DNA from: CAYNRG01 sp047974855
Lineage (GTDB): Bacteria; Bacillota_I; Bacilli_A; Erysipelotrichales; Erysipelotrichaceae
Length of the DNA stretch: 44,969 nucleotides
NCBI GenBank assembly: GCA_047974855.1
Contig: JBKECT010000001.1
Location: 1 to 44,969 of the forward strand
Direction: 5' to 3'
Positions 7,032 to 14,936 of this stretch are shown here, piece after piece. Both the position numbers and the translations under genes were made by a program. Below the pieces are notes generated by a model that saw nothing but the letters and a program-made list of their open reading frames with translations, did not search any database and was not told where the DNA came from. Within the stretch, counting starts at the first letter, position 1. Every line of letters begins with the position of its first letter.

Positions 7032-8720
7032 TTATTCATCTATAACTTCTAACCTATCTCCAAAGAGATCTTCGAGTTGCTCAACTTTTGTTTTTTTTAC
7101 TTCTTGCTCTGCTTCAGGATAGCGTTCTACAAAAATCTTTTCTGGTAATGTTTGATTTTGATATCGCTCTCTAAACTCTGATGTCACTCTCATAAATGAA
7201 TCTTGGGATACAGCATATATCATTTTATCAAGTGCTAATTGCTCTTTAACAAAAGTGTACAGTGCTTTATTATTCTCAGACTCATTAATTTGACTTGCTG
7301 TAATTTCTGTGTCACACACCAACAGAACAAAATCATCTCCACTTGCTTCAACGCTCGCATCCACAAGCAATCTTGCCCATCGTGCATGCTCTAAATCGTT
7401 TACTTTTGAATCGAGTAACTTCCACTGTTGTCGATCATTTTCTTTGGTCTCTTTATTTGCTTGAACAAGTAATCCCAATACAAACTCAATCGATAACTCT
7501 TCTTTTGTTTCTTTTTTCTTTGTTACTTTTTTTACTGGTTCTATTTCTTTTGTTTTCACTTCTGTTTGTAATTTTTCTTCTTTCACAATTTCTTTTTTCA
7601 CAACATCTTTTATTACAGGGTTAACTTGACCCATTACTCCTTTGTCGCTAATCGCCATCATCTTCAATACCGCAACTTCAAAATAAGAAGTAACGTTACT
7701 GGCATTACGATATGATGTGGTTGTTTCCATTAATACATCTACCATACCCAATGCACTCTGCACATCAATTTTTAAAATTAATTCTTTCGCTTCTGTCGCT
7801 GATAGTATTTTTAATAAGGTTTCATCTTTGGTATAGTTGTAAATGACACCTTCTTTTAAAACCTCAATCAAATCACTTGTCAGTCTTCTAACATCAATTC
7901 CTTTTTCGTTATATTCTTGAATTAGTGATAATAATTTTTTCGCATCTTGTCCAAATACGCTATCTAACAATTCTATTTTTTGTGTTACTGTTGTAATACC
8001 ATAAATATCATTAACATGTTGTGCTGTAATTTTATTTTGTGCATAAGCAATGCATTGATCTAAAATACTTAGTGCATCCCTCATCCCACCATCAGCAAGT
8101 GTCGCAATTAGACGCAGAGCATCTTCTTCTACTTCTACCTTTTCAATGCCCAAGACATGTTTCATTCTGCTAATAATTTCGTCATCACGGACTTTTGAAA
8201 AATCATATCGCTGACATCTTGAAATAATTGTCGGCAATACTTTATGTGGCTCGGTTGTTGCCAAAACAAACACTACATGTCCCGGTGGTTCTTCCAATGT
8301 TTTAAGTAATGCATTAAATGCTCCTGGTGATAACATGTGAACTTCATCAATGATATATACTTTCAGTCTTCCTTGGATTGGTGAATACTTTACCTTTTCG
8401 ATTAGGTCTCGGATTTGATCAACCCCGCTATTACTTGCAGCATCAATTTCAACAATATCTTGATGTGTTCCCTCTCGACTTGATAAACAGTTAGAGCAAG
8501 TATTGCATGGAGCGCTCTCTTGGTTTTCACAATTCAGCGTTTTCGCCAACAATCGAGCTATTGATGTTTTTCCTGTTCCTCTGGGACCACAAAATAAATA
8601 TGCATGAGCTACTTTATTTTGTTTCACTGCATTCATCAGTGTCATCACCACATGCTTTTGTCCTGCAACTTCTTCAAAAGAGGTCGGACGATAGGTTCTA
8701 TATAATGCCTGATAACTCAT
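7032..8720 (-). CDS. dnaX: DNA polymerase III subunits gamma/tau
   Basis: This is the AAA+ clamp-loader motor that couples the polymerase cores. The 562-aa product has Walker A GPRGTGKTS (45-53), a four-Cys zinc module (C64, C72, C75, C78), Walker B VYIIDEVHML, and sensor/arginine finger TIISRCQRYDF. A Lys/Glu-rich linker follows at about 375-410 and then the tau C-terminal domain. The linker contains an A7 run (7527-7533 on the plus strand as T7) phased as A AAA AAA, so a -1 slip would end translation 13 codons later and yield a gamma-like form of about 411 aa. The start at 8720 has GGAGGAAGG upstream and an extended -10 promoter. It is the first gene of dnaX-ebfC-recR. Confidence 0.96.
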   Translation of the reverse strand: MSYQALYRTYRPTSFEEVAGQKHVVMTLMNAVKQNKVAHAYLFCGPRGTGKTSIARLLAKTLNCENQESAPCNTCSNCLSSREGTHQDIVEIDAASNSGVDQIRDLIEKVKYSPIQGRLKVYIIDEVHMLSPGAFNALLKTLEEPPGHVVFVLATTEPHKVLPTIISRCQRYDFSKVRDDEIISRMKHVLGIEKVEVEEDALRLIATLADGGMRDALSILDQCIAYAQNKITAQHVNDIYGITTVTQKIELLDSVFGQDAKKLLSLIQEYNEKGIDVRRLTSDLIEVLKEGVIYNYTKDETLLKILSATEAKELILKIDVQSALGMVDVLMETTTSYRNASNVTSYFEVAVLKMMAISDKGVMGQVNPVIKDVVKKEIVKEEKLQTEVKTKEIEPVKKVTKKKETKEELSIEFVLGLLVQANKETKENDRQQWKLLDSKVNDLEHARWARLLVDASVEASGDDFVLLVCDTEITASQINESENNKALYTFVKEQLALDKMIYAVSQDSFMRVTSEFRERYQNQTLPEKIFVERYPEAEQEVKKTKVEQLEDLFGDRLEVIDE

Positions 8721-8747
8721 AAAATTCCTTCCTCCATATTTTTTTCT

Positions 8748-8753
8748 ATTATA
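8748..8753 (-). promoter_or_regulatory. Extended -10 promoter element for dnaX-ebfC-recR
   Basis: TTTGATATAAT on the minus strand (TATAAT at 8748-8753), 27 nt before the dnaX start. TTCCAA lies 17 nt further upstream as a poor -35. Confidence 0.5.
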
Positions 8754-8801
8754 TCAAATATCCCACAGCTTTGGAATGCTTTAAACTACTTTTATGTCAT
8801 T

Positions 8802-8822
8802 AAAAAGACGCTTTTGCGTCTT
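8802..8822 (-). terminator. Terminator of the LytTR/LiaF-like operon
   Basis: On the minus strand AAGACGC-AAAA-GCGTCTT is a perfect 7-bp stem followed by a T-run. It starts about 16 nt after the stop codon of the LiaF-like gene. Confidence 0.8.
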
Positions 8823-8838
8823 ATGTATTAGTCCAAAT

Positions 8839-9552
8839 TTAAACGTAGAAAATCTCTGCACTTCCAAAGCTAACATTTCCCCGAATTTGAATAACTTTCT
8901 CTGTGTCTTGAGTATACCCACCTTTTATTTCTGTTGATCCAAAGGCACACGTTGTTAAATCTTCGACACGCCATGTTGCAGGAACATAAATTTTAACTGA
9001 CCCAAAACTGGCATCTAGATAGACTGCCACGGTATCTTCCTTCATTTGTGCTTGTGTTAAATGAATTTCCAAACTACCAAACGAACTGGTACAGTGCACA
9101 CTTTTTAAGGTGTTGGTATCAACATAATGAACTCTTGATGTAAAACTAGCATCGAAGCTGTAATTTTCTTTCTTATCCTCAGTAGAACTTGAAGTATAGT
9201 CGTGCGAATCGGCATCCCATTGCTCACCACCAGAATAGTTTGCACTATATTCATAAGTCTTTTTTTTCTTAAACAATAACGAACACCCAATTGATGCTGC
9301 TATTGCCGCTAATACTGCAGTTGCTAATTCAAAAGGTATATCTAACACCCTTTTATGAACAAAATAACTCACTAAGAAAACTGGTGGCAAGAAAATCCCG
9401 TAGAAGTTTCTTGATTGTATACTCCTAACCATAATCATCAGTACAACAACTGTAAAACCGACTGACCCCCACTCAAAATCCATAAGCATGCTTGCGACTG
9501 TTATTATCGCTACCGCTATCCATATTAATCCCCAAAATTGATTCCTTTTCAT
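8839..9552 (-). CDS. LiaF-like membrane protein (237 aa)
   Basis: The N-terminal 100 residues hold about four short membrane segments (LiaF transmembrane-like). A polar Ser/Asp-rich linker follows (about 100-135), then a C-terminal repeat domain with four FGS-x-x-I units: SSFGSLEIHL, ASFGSVKIYV, CAFGSTEIKG, VSFGSAEIFY. This matches the cell-wall-active-antibiotic response (LiaF/YvqF) C-terminal domain, which forms a beta-solenoid. LiaF inhibits the LiaRS two-component system in bacilli. Here the neighbour is a LytTR regulator that ends 2 nt upstream, so it more likely modulates that regulator (inference). No histidine kinase is nearby. A terminator follows. Confidence 0.82.
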   Translation of the reverse strand: MKRNQFWGLIWIAVAIITVASMLMDFEWGSVGFTVVVLMIMVRSIQSRNFYGIFLPPVFLVSYFVHKRVLDIPFELATAVLAAIAASIGCSLLFKKKKTYEYSANYSGGEQWDADSHDYTSSSTEDKKENYSFDASFTSRVHYVDTNTLKSVHCTSSFGSLEIHLTQAQMKEDTVAVYLDASFGSVKIYVPATWRVEDLTTCAFGSTEIKGGYTQDTEKVIQIRGNVSFGSAEIFYV

Positions 9553-9554
9553 TG

Positions 9555-10013
9555 CTATTTCCTCCTTTTTTTGTTTAAACTAGCTTTTAATTCTTTATAA
9601 TAATTTCTAGATACATACGCCTTTTTGCCTGTTCCTAAAAACTCAACTGAGCTTGATGATGTTAAGTCTCTGTTAATAGAATAAATTTTATCCATATTCA
9701 CAATCGCTGACTTTGATATTCGTTTGAAATAACTTGGCAATTTTTCTTCTAACTCATACAATCTCAATTTCACTTGATATTGCGTTTCTTTTGTTTGTGC
9801 AACAACTCCATCCCCTAAACTTTCAAAAAAGAGAATCGTATCTAATGAAAGGTAATACTGTTTTCCTTGATTGTGAAACTCAAGATGAAGTGTTTCTTTG
9901 TTTTTCTCCTCGATGAGGTCTTGTATATCCAGATGCTCTTGCCTTATTTTTGAACAGCGAATAACAACCTCATCCTCTTGAAGCCCATCTTCGACTTCAA
10001 ATCTCACTTTCAT
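9555..10013 (-). CDS. LytTR-type DNA-binding transcriptional regulator
   Basis: The 152-aa protein lacks a receiver domain. Its first about 45 residues are an acidic alpha/beta segment. The rest is a LytTR domain with LSLDTILFFESLGDGVVAQTKE, YELEEKLPSYFKRISKSAIVNMDKI and ends in a Lys/Arg-rich tail. Stand-alone LytTR proteins are commonly paired with a membrane protein that holds them inactive (LytTR regulatory systems). The downstream LiaF-like protein, 2 nt away, is the natural partner. The promoter has TTTACA-N16-TATAAT with a 10-bp palindrome AACAATTGTT (10061-10070) overlapping its -35, a candidate autoregulatory site. The start at 10013 is preceded by GGGGGAAG. Confidence 0.87.
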   Translation of the reverse strand: MKVRFEVEDGLQEDEVVIRCSKIRQEHLDIQDLIEEKNKETLHLEFHNQGKQYYLSLDTILFFESLGDGVVAQTKETQYQVKLRLYELEEKLPSYFKRISKSAIVNMDKIYSINRDLTSSSSVEFLGTGKKAYVSRNYYKELKASLNKKRRK

Positions 10014-10034
10014 AAAACTTCCCCCACACTTTTA

Positions 10035-10070
10035 ATTATATGATTTGTGCTTTCTTTGTAAACAATTGTT
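10035..10070 (-). promoter_or_regulatory. Promoter and possible operator of the LytTR/LiaF-like operon
   Basis: TTTACA (10057-10062) and TATAAT (10035-10040) on the minus strand are separated by 16 nt. A perfect palindrome AACAATTGTT at 10061-10070 touches the -35. Its role as an operator is inference. Confidence 0.55.
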
Positions 10071-10120
10071 AGCCAAGATGCAAGTTTTACCCCTTAAGAA
10101 GTAACTTTTTCTCACTTTGA

Positions 10121-10148
10121 TAAAAAGAGATGGCTATCACCATCTCTT
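10121..10148 (-). terminator. Terminator overlapping the stop codon of the PTS-like gene
   Basis: AAGAGATGG (5' arm, minus strand), a 6-nt loop and CCATCTCTT make a perfect 9-bp stem followed by a T-run. The stop codon at 10147-10149 is part of the stem. Confidence 0.8.
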
Positions 10149-11697
10149 ACGCAACTTCAACTCGCCTTGTATCCTTTAGCCTTTTTTCAATCCCACGGCG
10201 GATAATATAAGACCCTGGCCCATAATCCAGAGAAAACCCAGCTTTGGTTTCAACAATTCTACTTGCTCCTAATTCTCTAATTTTAAATAAATCAATGTTT
10301 CGTGAGTCATATACTTGAATCGTAATTCTATTAATAGAAGAGTGCAACATTCTAATGTTTTCAACACCTCCCATTGCATCAATTGTTTCTTCAATATATA
10401 CTACCAACTCTCCCCCTTTAAACAAGTCAATCGCTAGATATCTAAAGTAGATTTGGGTCACTCCATAGTAAACCAGTGCACTCGCAGCCCCAATAATCGC
10501 TATGTATATTACTGCTTGTTGGTAGTTGGGGTTACGAACATAATTCAAAAGTTCTAATAAGTTTCCTGGAAGTGCAAGCAATGAGCTCCCGCTATAAGAA
10601 AACCCTAAAGAAACTCCTAGTACTTGAAATATTCCATACAATGCCCCAGAAAATAAAACGTGAAACACGAATAGTAAAGGACACAACAGTACCAACATAA
10701 TTTCTAATGGTAAGCTTATTCCAATAAGTAATGATGCCAAAATCGCAATCACAAAAAACAGGCGAATAGTTCTTCTTTCTAAGCGATCACTATATAGCTT
10801 ATACATTGCAAAAATCATTCCAGGAATTGCAAAAATATTTAAAACATAACTTGGTGTTATAAATCGCCCAACTCCTGCTGGAACTAGGTTTTGCGCTGTC
10901 ATTGTAGTCCAGATATTAACATCACCGGCAACACTACTCCCAACTAAGTTAGCCCACGTTCCCCCAGCTGAACCAAACCAAAAGGGGTTGCGGATTAAAT
11001 TAGATAATCCAAGTGCGGATAATATTTTTTCAGTTCCTCCATAAATAAATAAATTAATAGGATTAGTAATGTCTGATGAAATAAACGTTATGATTTGATT
11101 GATTCCATCCATGAAAAACGACCATCCAACGCTGACTACAAATGCTAACAGTACACCATAGAAGGCATTCAGCAACATCCCCCACACATCGCGGTCAATA
11201 AAAGAGAAAATTCCATACGCCCTTTTTTTACGTGATTGGCTGTACGCCAACCTTGTTGTAAAGGTCAAAAGAATAATTCCAATCATCCCAGTTTGAATAG
11301 GATAATGTGCTCCTGTTAGGTAACTAACTTTAGATGAGCTAATGCTAATTCCAAATAATGATGATGTCACTGTTTGTGTGAATTGTGGATCTGCAAAGAA
11401 TATTGTACAAATTAAAAATGTAAAGTATCCTGCAAGTCCCATTGAAATGGTTACAATCCCATTAGTTCTTCTGGAAACCAATCTCAAGAAAAAAAGAAAT
11501 GGACTATATAAAATTAAAAAGCTTCCTAATCTTGTCAAAATTTCAGCGAAAATTAAAGCATACTGGTTTTGGATTACCCAGTAAGAGCTGAATACTGAGC
11601 TTGTCATCAAGTTTCCAACTCCTAAAAAAAGAACTGCTATAAAAAGCACTTTTAATGGAATCTGCAATATTTCCATCAAGGCATGCCATTTTCTCAT
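10147..11697 (-). CDS. Degenerate PTS EIIC-EIIB (glucose/maltose-type) homologue
   Basis: The 516 aa align in order with PtsG/MalX-type EIIC (about ten membrane segments, 1-420) followed by an EIIB-like domain (about 430-510, EETIDAMGGVENIRMLHSSINR). Residues needed for sugar transport and phosphorylation are changed. The GLHH-x-x-x-x-PFW motif reads GLSNLIRNPFW (230-240, His-His to Ser-Asn), GITEPIEF reads GISLPLEI (326-333, Glu to Leu), and the EIIB phospho-cysteine of NxxxLxxCITR is Ser454. There is no EIIA domain. The frame is intact and the gene has a strong promoter of its own and a terminator overlapping its stop codon, so it is not an obvious pseudogene. It may be a sensor or a non-phosphorylating carrier. 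The start at 11697 has GAGGTGAGG just upstream. Confidence 0.85.
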   Translation of the reverse strand: MRKWHALMEILQIPLKVLFIAVLFLGVGNLMTSSVFSSYWVIQNQYALIFAEILTRLGSFLILYSPFLFFLRLVSRRTNGIVTISMGLAGYFTFLICTIFFADPQFTQTVTSSLFGISISSSKVSYLTGAHYPIQTGMIGIILLTFTTRLAYSQSRKKRAYGIFSFIDRDVWGMLLNAFYGVLLAFVVSVGWSFFMDGINQIITFISSDITNPINLFIYGGTEKILSALGLSNLIRNPFWFGSAGGTWANLVGSSVAGDVNIWTTMTAQNLVPAGVGRFITPSYVLNIFAIPGMIFAMYKLYSDRLERRTIRLFFVIAILASLLIGISLPLEIMLVLLCPLLFVFHVLFSGALYGIFQVLGVSLGFSYSGSSLLALPGNLLELLNYVRNPNYQQAVIYIAIIGAASALVYYGVTQIYFRYLAIDLFKGGELVVYIEETIDAMGGVENIRMLHSSINRITIQVYDSRNIDLFKIRELGASRIVETKAGFSLDYGPGSYIIRRGIEKRLKDTRRVEVA

Positions 11698-11717
11698 CTA
11701 CCTCACCTCACTTGATT

Positions 11718-11746
11718 ATCATACCATTTTTGCCCTTGGACTTCAA
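11718..11746 (-). promoter_or_regulatory. Strong sigma-A promoter of the PTS-like gene
   Basis: TTGAAG (11741-11746) and TATGAT (11718-11723) on the minus strand are 17 nt apart, with an extended TGG before the -10. The -35 ends one base short of the Nudix stop codon. The predicted leader is only about 14 nt long. Confidence 0.7.
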
Positions 11747-12295
11747 TTAGATTAAGCGTTTAAGTATCTTTTGATAAACCTTTATCATCTCTTTTTCTTT
11801 TACCCATTTTTCTAATTCTTTAATTTTAATCCATTTTACATCGCTATTTTCATCTCCCTTAACCACTAAAACCTGGCTCTCATCAGCTTCAAAGGCATAC
11901 GTTACATTGAAGTGGTCATGTGCTATTACTGGTTGCCCATTTTTTATATGTGCTTGCACAGGTAACACATCCAGAGCGATAATTGGGGTTAACTGCGTTA
12001 ATTTTTGAAGCCCCGTCTCTTCCATCGCTTCTTTTATTGCTACTTCTAAGAAGTCCTCTTCCCCATCTATGTGTCCACCAGTCCAGGCATAGGTTTGGAA
12101 AATTAAATGATACACCATTAGTACCTTATCTCTTGCAGGATTTACAATAAACCCGCTACTGCTGAAGTGGCCTGCCACATTTTCTCTAAACAAAGCATTA
12201 TCATGATTTTTACAAAATTGAAGTATCTTCTCTTGGTCTTTTTCTTCTTGAGCATCTTGTGGTTCATATGCTTTTATTTCGTCCAGCCAACTCAC
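11747..12295 (-). CDS. Nudix hydrolase
   Basis: A 182-aa Mg-dependent hydrolase of nucleoside-diphosphate-linked compounds, substrate unknown. The Nudix box runs from G74 to L96 (GHIDGEEDFLEVAIKEAMEETGL region). It fits G-x5-E-x7-R-E-U-x-E-E-x-G-U except that the Arg is Lys88; the catalytic EE (92-93) is intact. An extra N-terminal helical part (1-45) precedes the fold. Its ATG overlaps the end of nadK by 4 nt, so the two are coupled. A role in NAD(P) or nucleotide turnover beside NAD kinase is plausible but only inferred from position. Confidence 0.9.
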   Translation of the reverse strand: MSWLDEIKAYEPQDAQEEKDQEKILQFCKNHDNALFRENVAGHFSSSGFIVNPARDKVLMVYHLIFQTYAWTGGHIDGEEDFLEVAIKEAMEETGLQKLTQLTPIIALDVLPVQAHIKNGQPVIAHDHFNVTYAFEADESQVLVVKGDENSDVKWIKIKELEKWVKEKEMIKVYQKILKRLI

Positions 12296-13071
12296 GAGAA
12301 TAATCCCTTCACTTTTGAAAGATAGCTCACTGTTTTGTACTGTGCTATTCGCACCTTTATACTCGATTTTCTACAAGTGATAGTTTCTTCCTTTTGAAGC
12401 GAAACACACTGACTATCTGCACAAAGCACTGCTCCTTCAAAATCCGAAGAATGTAGCTGTATCACTGCATCTGCGGGCACGATAAGCGATGACCCTAATG
12501 AGTGATATTTATTATGATGAATTCCTGCAATTTCACTAATCTGCATTACAGACAATCCCTCCGCAACCACAGCCCCTTGAATCGAGCGATTATAGGCTGT
12601 TGAGCCCAATTGTGTCGCTATACATATTCCAGTTCCATGGTATTGTTCAAAAAACTCTTCATTCACTGTTATGTCAAGAACTTGTGTTTTTGTTGAATTC
12701 TCTACACGAATTTCATTCAGTGCCATTAGTTTCTCTGAGCTTCCTAACCGTGTCACCTCTAATAAGTCAGCCTCTTTTATAATCATTTCTTTCTCTTGAA
12801 TATCTTCAAAAAATTGATCAATTTCCTCTTCGTAATAACCAGAGAAAAAACCCAATGTCCCTGTATGAATTCCGATAAATGCCGTTTTTGTTAGCCACGC
12901 TTTATGCTGCTGCACAGCTCGAAGAAAAGTGCCATCACCCCCAACAACAACGCAAAGATCAACAGCTTGCTCCTCATTTCTATAGCCTATACTCACTAAT
13001 TTTTTTTCAATTATATCAGATAGCATTTTTGAGTGCTCATCTGGTCGAGATATCACTGCAAAAGATTTCAT
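12292..13071 (-). CDS. nadK: NAD kinase
   Basis: NAD kinase phosphorylates NAD+ to NADP+ using ATP or polyphosphate. The 259-aa protein has the GGDGT motif (44-48), GIHTGTLGFFSGY, the conserved ALNEIRVEN (NE motif), and GTGICIATQLGSTAYNRSIQGAVV, where family members usually have TPTGSTAY. The length and motif order are those of the short Gram-positive enzymes. It heads a two-gene unit with the Nudix gene and diverges from the CYTH gene. An extended -10 promoter lies 25 nt upstream. The ribosome binding site is modest (AGGG). Confidence 0.96.
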   Translation of the reverse strand: MKSFAVISRPDEHSKMLSDIIEKKLVSIGYRNEEQAVDLCVVVGGDGTFLRAVQQHKAWLTKTAFIGIHTGTLGFFSGYYEEEIDQFFEDIQEKEMIIKEADLLEVTRLGSSEKLMALNEIRVENSTKTQVLDITVNEEFFEQYHGTGICIATQLGSTAYNRSIQGAVVAEGLSVMQISEIAGIHHNKYHSLGSSLIVPADAVIQLHSSDFEGAVLCADSQCVSLQKEETITCRKSSIKVRIAQYKTVSYLSKVKGLFS

Positions 13072-13095
13072 GAATTCAACCCTGCCTTTTGTGTT

Positions 13096-13101
13096 ATTAT
13101 A
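13096..13101 (-). promoter_or_regulatory. Extended -10 promoter element of nadK
   Basis: TGTTATAAT on the minus strand (TATAAT at 13096-13101), 25 nt before the nadK start in the 52-nt gap to the divergent CYTH gene. The -35 region reads CTTTAA. The same AT-rich block gives a possible plus-strand -10 (TATTAT at 13095-13100) for the CYTH gene. Confidence 0.5.
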
Positions 13102-13123
13102 ACATAGAAAGGGGGATTTTAAA

Positions 13124-13669
13124 GTGAAATCTCATTTAGAAATCGAATATAAAACACTTGTTACAAAAAAACAATTGGAGGCACTAATTCAAAATTTCCC
13201 CCAAGCAAAAATCATAGCACAAACCAATTATTACTTTGATTCTGTACCATCTTTAAAAGAGCGAAAGATGTCTTGCCGCATTCGTCAAATTAAAGAAGAT
13301 TATCTTTTCACATTAAAAATTAAGCTTGATGATGGAACCGTTAATGAGATTGAATTCCCCACTCCCTCTTTATCACTTGAGGACCCACAAATACAATCTG
13401 TCCTTACATCCTATGATATTCCACCACTGGAGTTAAAAGGGCAACTCCACACCAAACGACATCAATGCACTTTAGAAAAAGGACTACTTTGTTTAGATAT
13501 TAATTCTTATGGTGAGTGTATCGATTATGAAGTCGAATACGAACTTAATGATGGAATCGGTGATGACTTAGAGTTTTTTGTAAATTTTCTCCACTCTTTT
13601 TCTATTGATTACATTCCGAACCCTATCGGAAAATTTAGTCGTTGCTTACAAAATAAAAAAAGTAATTGA
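13124..13669 (+). CDS. CYTH-domain protein (YjbK-like)
   Basis: A 181-aa protein of the triphosphate tunnel metalloenzyme superfamily. The defining ExExK motif is EIEYK (6-10), and the following beta-strands carry alternating charged residues for a triphosphate tunnel: RKMSCRIRQ, YLFTLKIK, NEIEF, CLDINSYG, YEVEYEL. Members include inorganic triphosphatases and YjbK-type proteins found near ppGpp synthetase genes. Here the neighbour is nadK. The start is a GTG at 13124 with AAAGGGGG upstream. The stop codon lies within the terminator stem. Triphosphatase activity is likely, substrate unknown. Confidence 0.88.
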   Translation: MKSHLEIEYKTLVTKKQLEALIQNFPQAKIIAQTNYYFDSVPSLKERKMSCRIRQIKEDYLFTLKIKLDDGTVNEIEFPTPSLSLEDPQIQSVLTSYDIPPLELKGQLHTKRHQCTLEKGLLCLDINSYGECIDYEVEYELNDGIGDDLEFFVNFLHSFSIDYIPNPIGKFSRCLQNKKSN

Positions 13670-13684
13670 TCTCAATTACTTTTT
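13657..13684. terminator. Bidirectional terminator between convergent genes
   Basis: AAAAAGTAATTGA (13657-13669) and TCAATTACTTTTT (13672-13684) form a perfect 13-bp inverted repeat with a 2-nt centre. It has A/T runs on both sides and serves the CYTH gene (plus) and the activase C-part (minus). The stop codons of both genes lie in the repeat. Confidence 0.85.
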
Positions 13685-14936
13685 AATTTACAACTTCTTT
13701 TGCATTCATTTTTGCATTTGACAGCATCAACTTAATTCTATTTTGTTGATTAATACGACTTGCTCCTGGATCATAATCAATCGCCACAATATTTGATTGT
13801 GGATAATTGTCCTTAATCTTTTTCATCATACCACGTGCAACAATGTGATTAGGTAAACAACCAAATGGCTGAGTACACACAATATTTTCTGTTCCAGAAT
13901 GAATTAATTCTAACATCTCGCTTGTCAACAACCACCCTTCACCCATTTTTACTCCTTTAGAAATATATCCTGTCGCAATATCTTTAACTTCATTGAAGTT
14001 AGCCATCGGTCTAAAGACACCATGATTTTTTATAGCTTTAATCATTTTCTTTTGTGCATGCACAAGATAGTGAATCACAACACGTGCAACATTTCGGTTC
14101 ACGCGATTGATTTTATAAAGCTCATAATCCATAACCATATTCTCACAACAATACGCAATGAAATCCATGACTCCTGATAAGACAGGTTCGGCACCTTCTT
14201 TAATCAAAAACTCTTCTAGATTATTATTTCCAAGTGGTGCATACTTCATATAAATTTCTCCAACAATCCCCACCCGGATTTTCTTTTCTTTTGTTCGCAC
14301 AATGGCATCGTAGTCTTTTAGTATCTGTTGGTAATTGTGCTTTACTCTTAAAAATTTGGGAGAGTTCAAAGAATCAACGATTATCTTTATCCATTTTTCA
14401 CTTACTTTTTCAGTGTCTCCTTTATGCAACTCATAAGGCTTACATTGGTTAGAAATCCACATCATTAAATCACCATAGATTAAGGCATAGACTAACTTTA
14501 CAATTAAGCTGTAGGTAAATTTAAATCCACTGTTTTTTTCTAGCCCACTAAAATTTACAGAGATAACCGGTATGTGTTCCATACCGTTATTTTTAAGTGC
14601 TTTGCGAAGCAAATGAATGTAGTTGCTTGCTCTACATCCTCCTCCTGTTTGTGTAATCATCAATGCAACATGGTCTAAATCATACTTTCCGCTTTTAAGT
14701 GCATCAATCATTTGTCCCACTACAAGTAGTGCCGGATAGCACGTGTCATTATGAACATTCTTAACTCCCTCACGAACAATGTTTTCATTATCTGTCCGCA
14801 ATAGTTCCGCTTTGTATCCTTCCACTTCCATTAGTTTCTCAACAATTTGAAAATGTGAACTTAACATATTAGGAATAAGAATCGTATGTGTTTTTTTCAT
14901 TTCCTCTGTAAATTCTACTCGATTAATTTCTTGCAT
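13683..14936 (-). CDS. Acyl-CoA dehydratase activase-related protein, C-terminal part as separate gene
   Basis: A 417-aa protein homologous to the C-terminal third of the about 1,400-aa activase/DUF2229 proteins of Clostridia. Cys motifs typical of 2-hydroxyacyl-CoA dehydratase-like or double-cubane-cluster proteins are present: NDTCYPALL, GGGCRASNYI, PFGCLPNHI, plus FIAYCCEN. These could bind an iron-sulfur cluster (inference). The start is taken as the ATG at 14936 because AGAGG lies 8 nt upstream; the GTG at 14945 is in frame but lacks a site. It overlaps the upstream gene by 14 nt, so both products are probably made together and act as one complex. Its substrate is unknown. Confidence 0.85.
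   Translation of the reverse strand: MQEINRVEFTEEMKKTHTILIPNMLSSHFQIVEKLMEVEGYKAELLRTDNENIVREGVKNVHNDTCYPALLVVGQMIDALKSGKYDLDHVALMITQTGGGCRASNYIHLLRKALKNNGMEHIPVISVNFSGLEKNSGFKFTYSLIVKLVYALIYGDLMMWISNQCKPYELHKGDTEKVSEKWIKIIVDSLNSPKFLRVKHNYQQILKDYDAIVRTKEKKIRVGIVGEIYMKYAPLGNNNLEEFLIKEGAEPVLSGVMDFIAYCCENMVMDYELYKINRVNRNVARVVIHYLVHAQKKMIKAIKNHGVFRPMANFNEVKDIATGYISKGVKMGEGWLLTSEMLELIHSGTENIVCTQPFGCLPNHIVARGMMKKIKDNYPQSNIVAIDYDPGASRINQQNRIKLMLSNAKMNAKEVVN

Noticed and set aside
8721..8838. Search for SRP RNA or tRNA genes near dnaX
   Set aside because: SRP RNA often lies beside dnaX in Firmicutes, but this gap holds only a terminator and promoter. I saw no tRNA or rRNA pattern anywhere in the window.
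10147..11697. Calling the PTS-like gene a pseudogene
   Set aside because: The reading frame is complete and promoter, ribosome binding site and terminator are all well formed. The changes are substitutions at key residues, not disruption.
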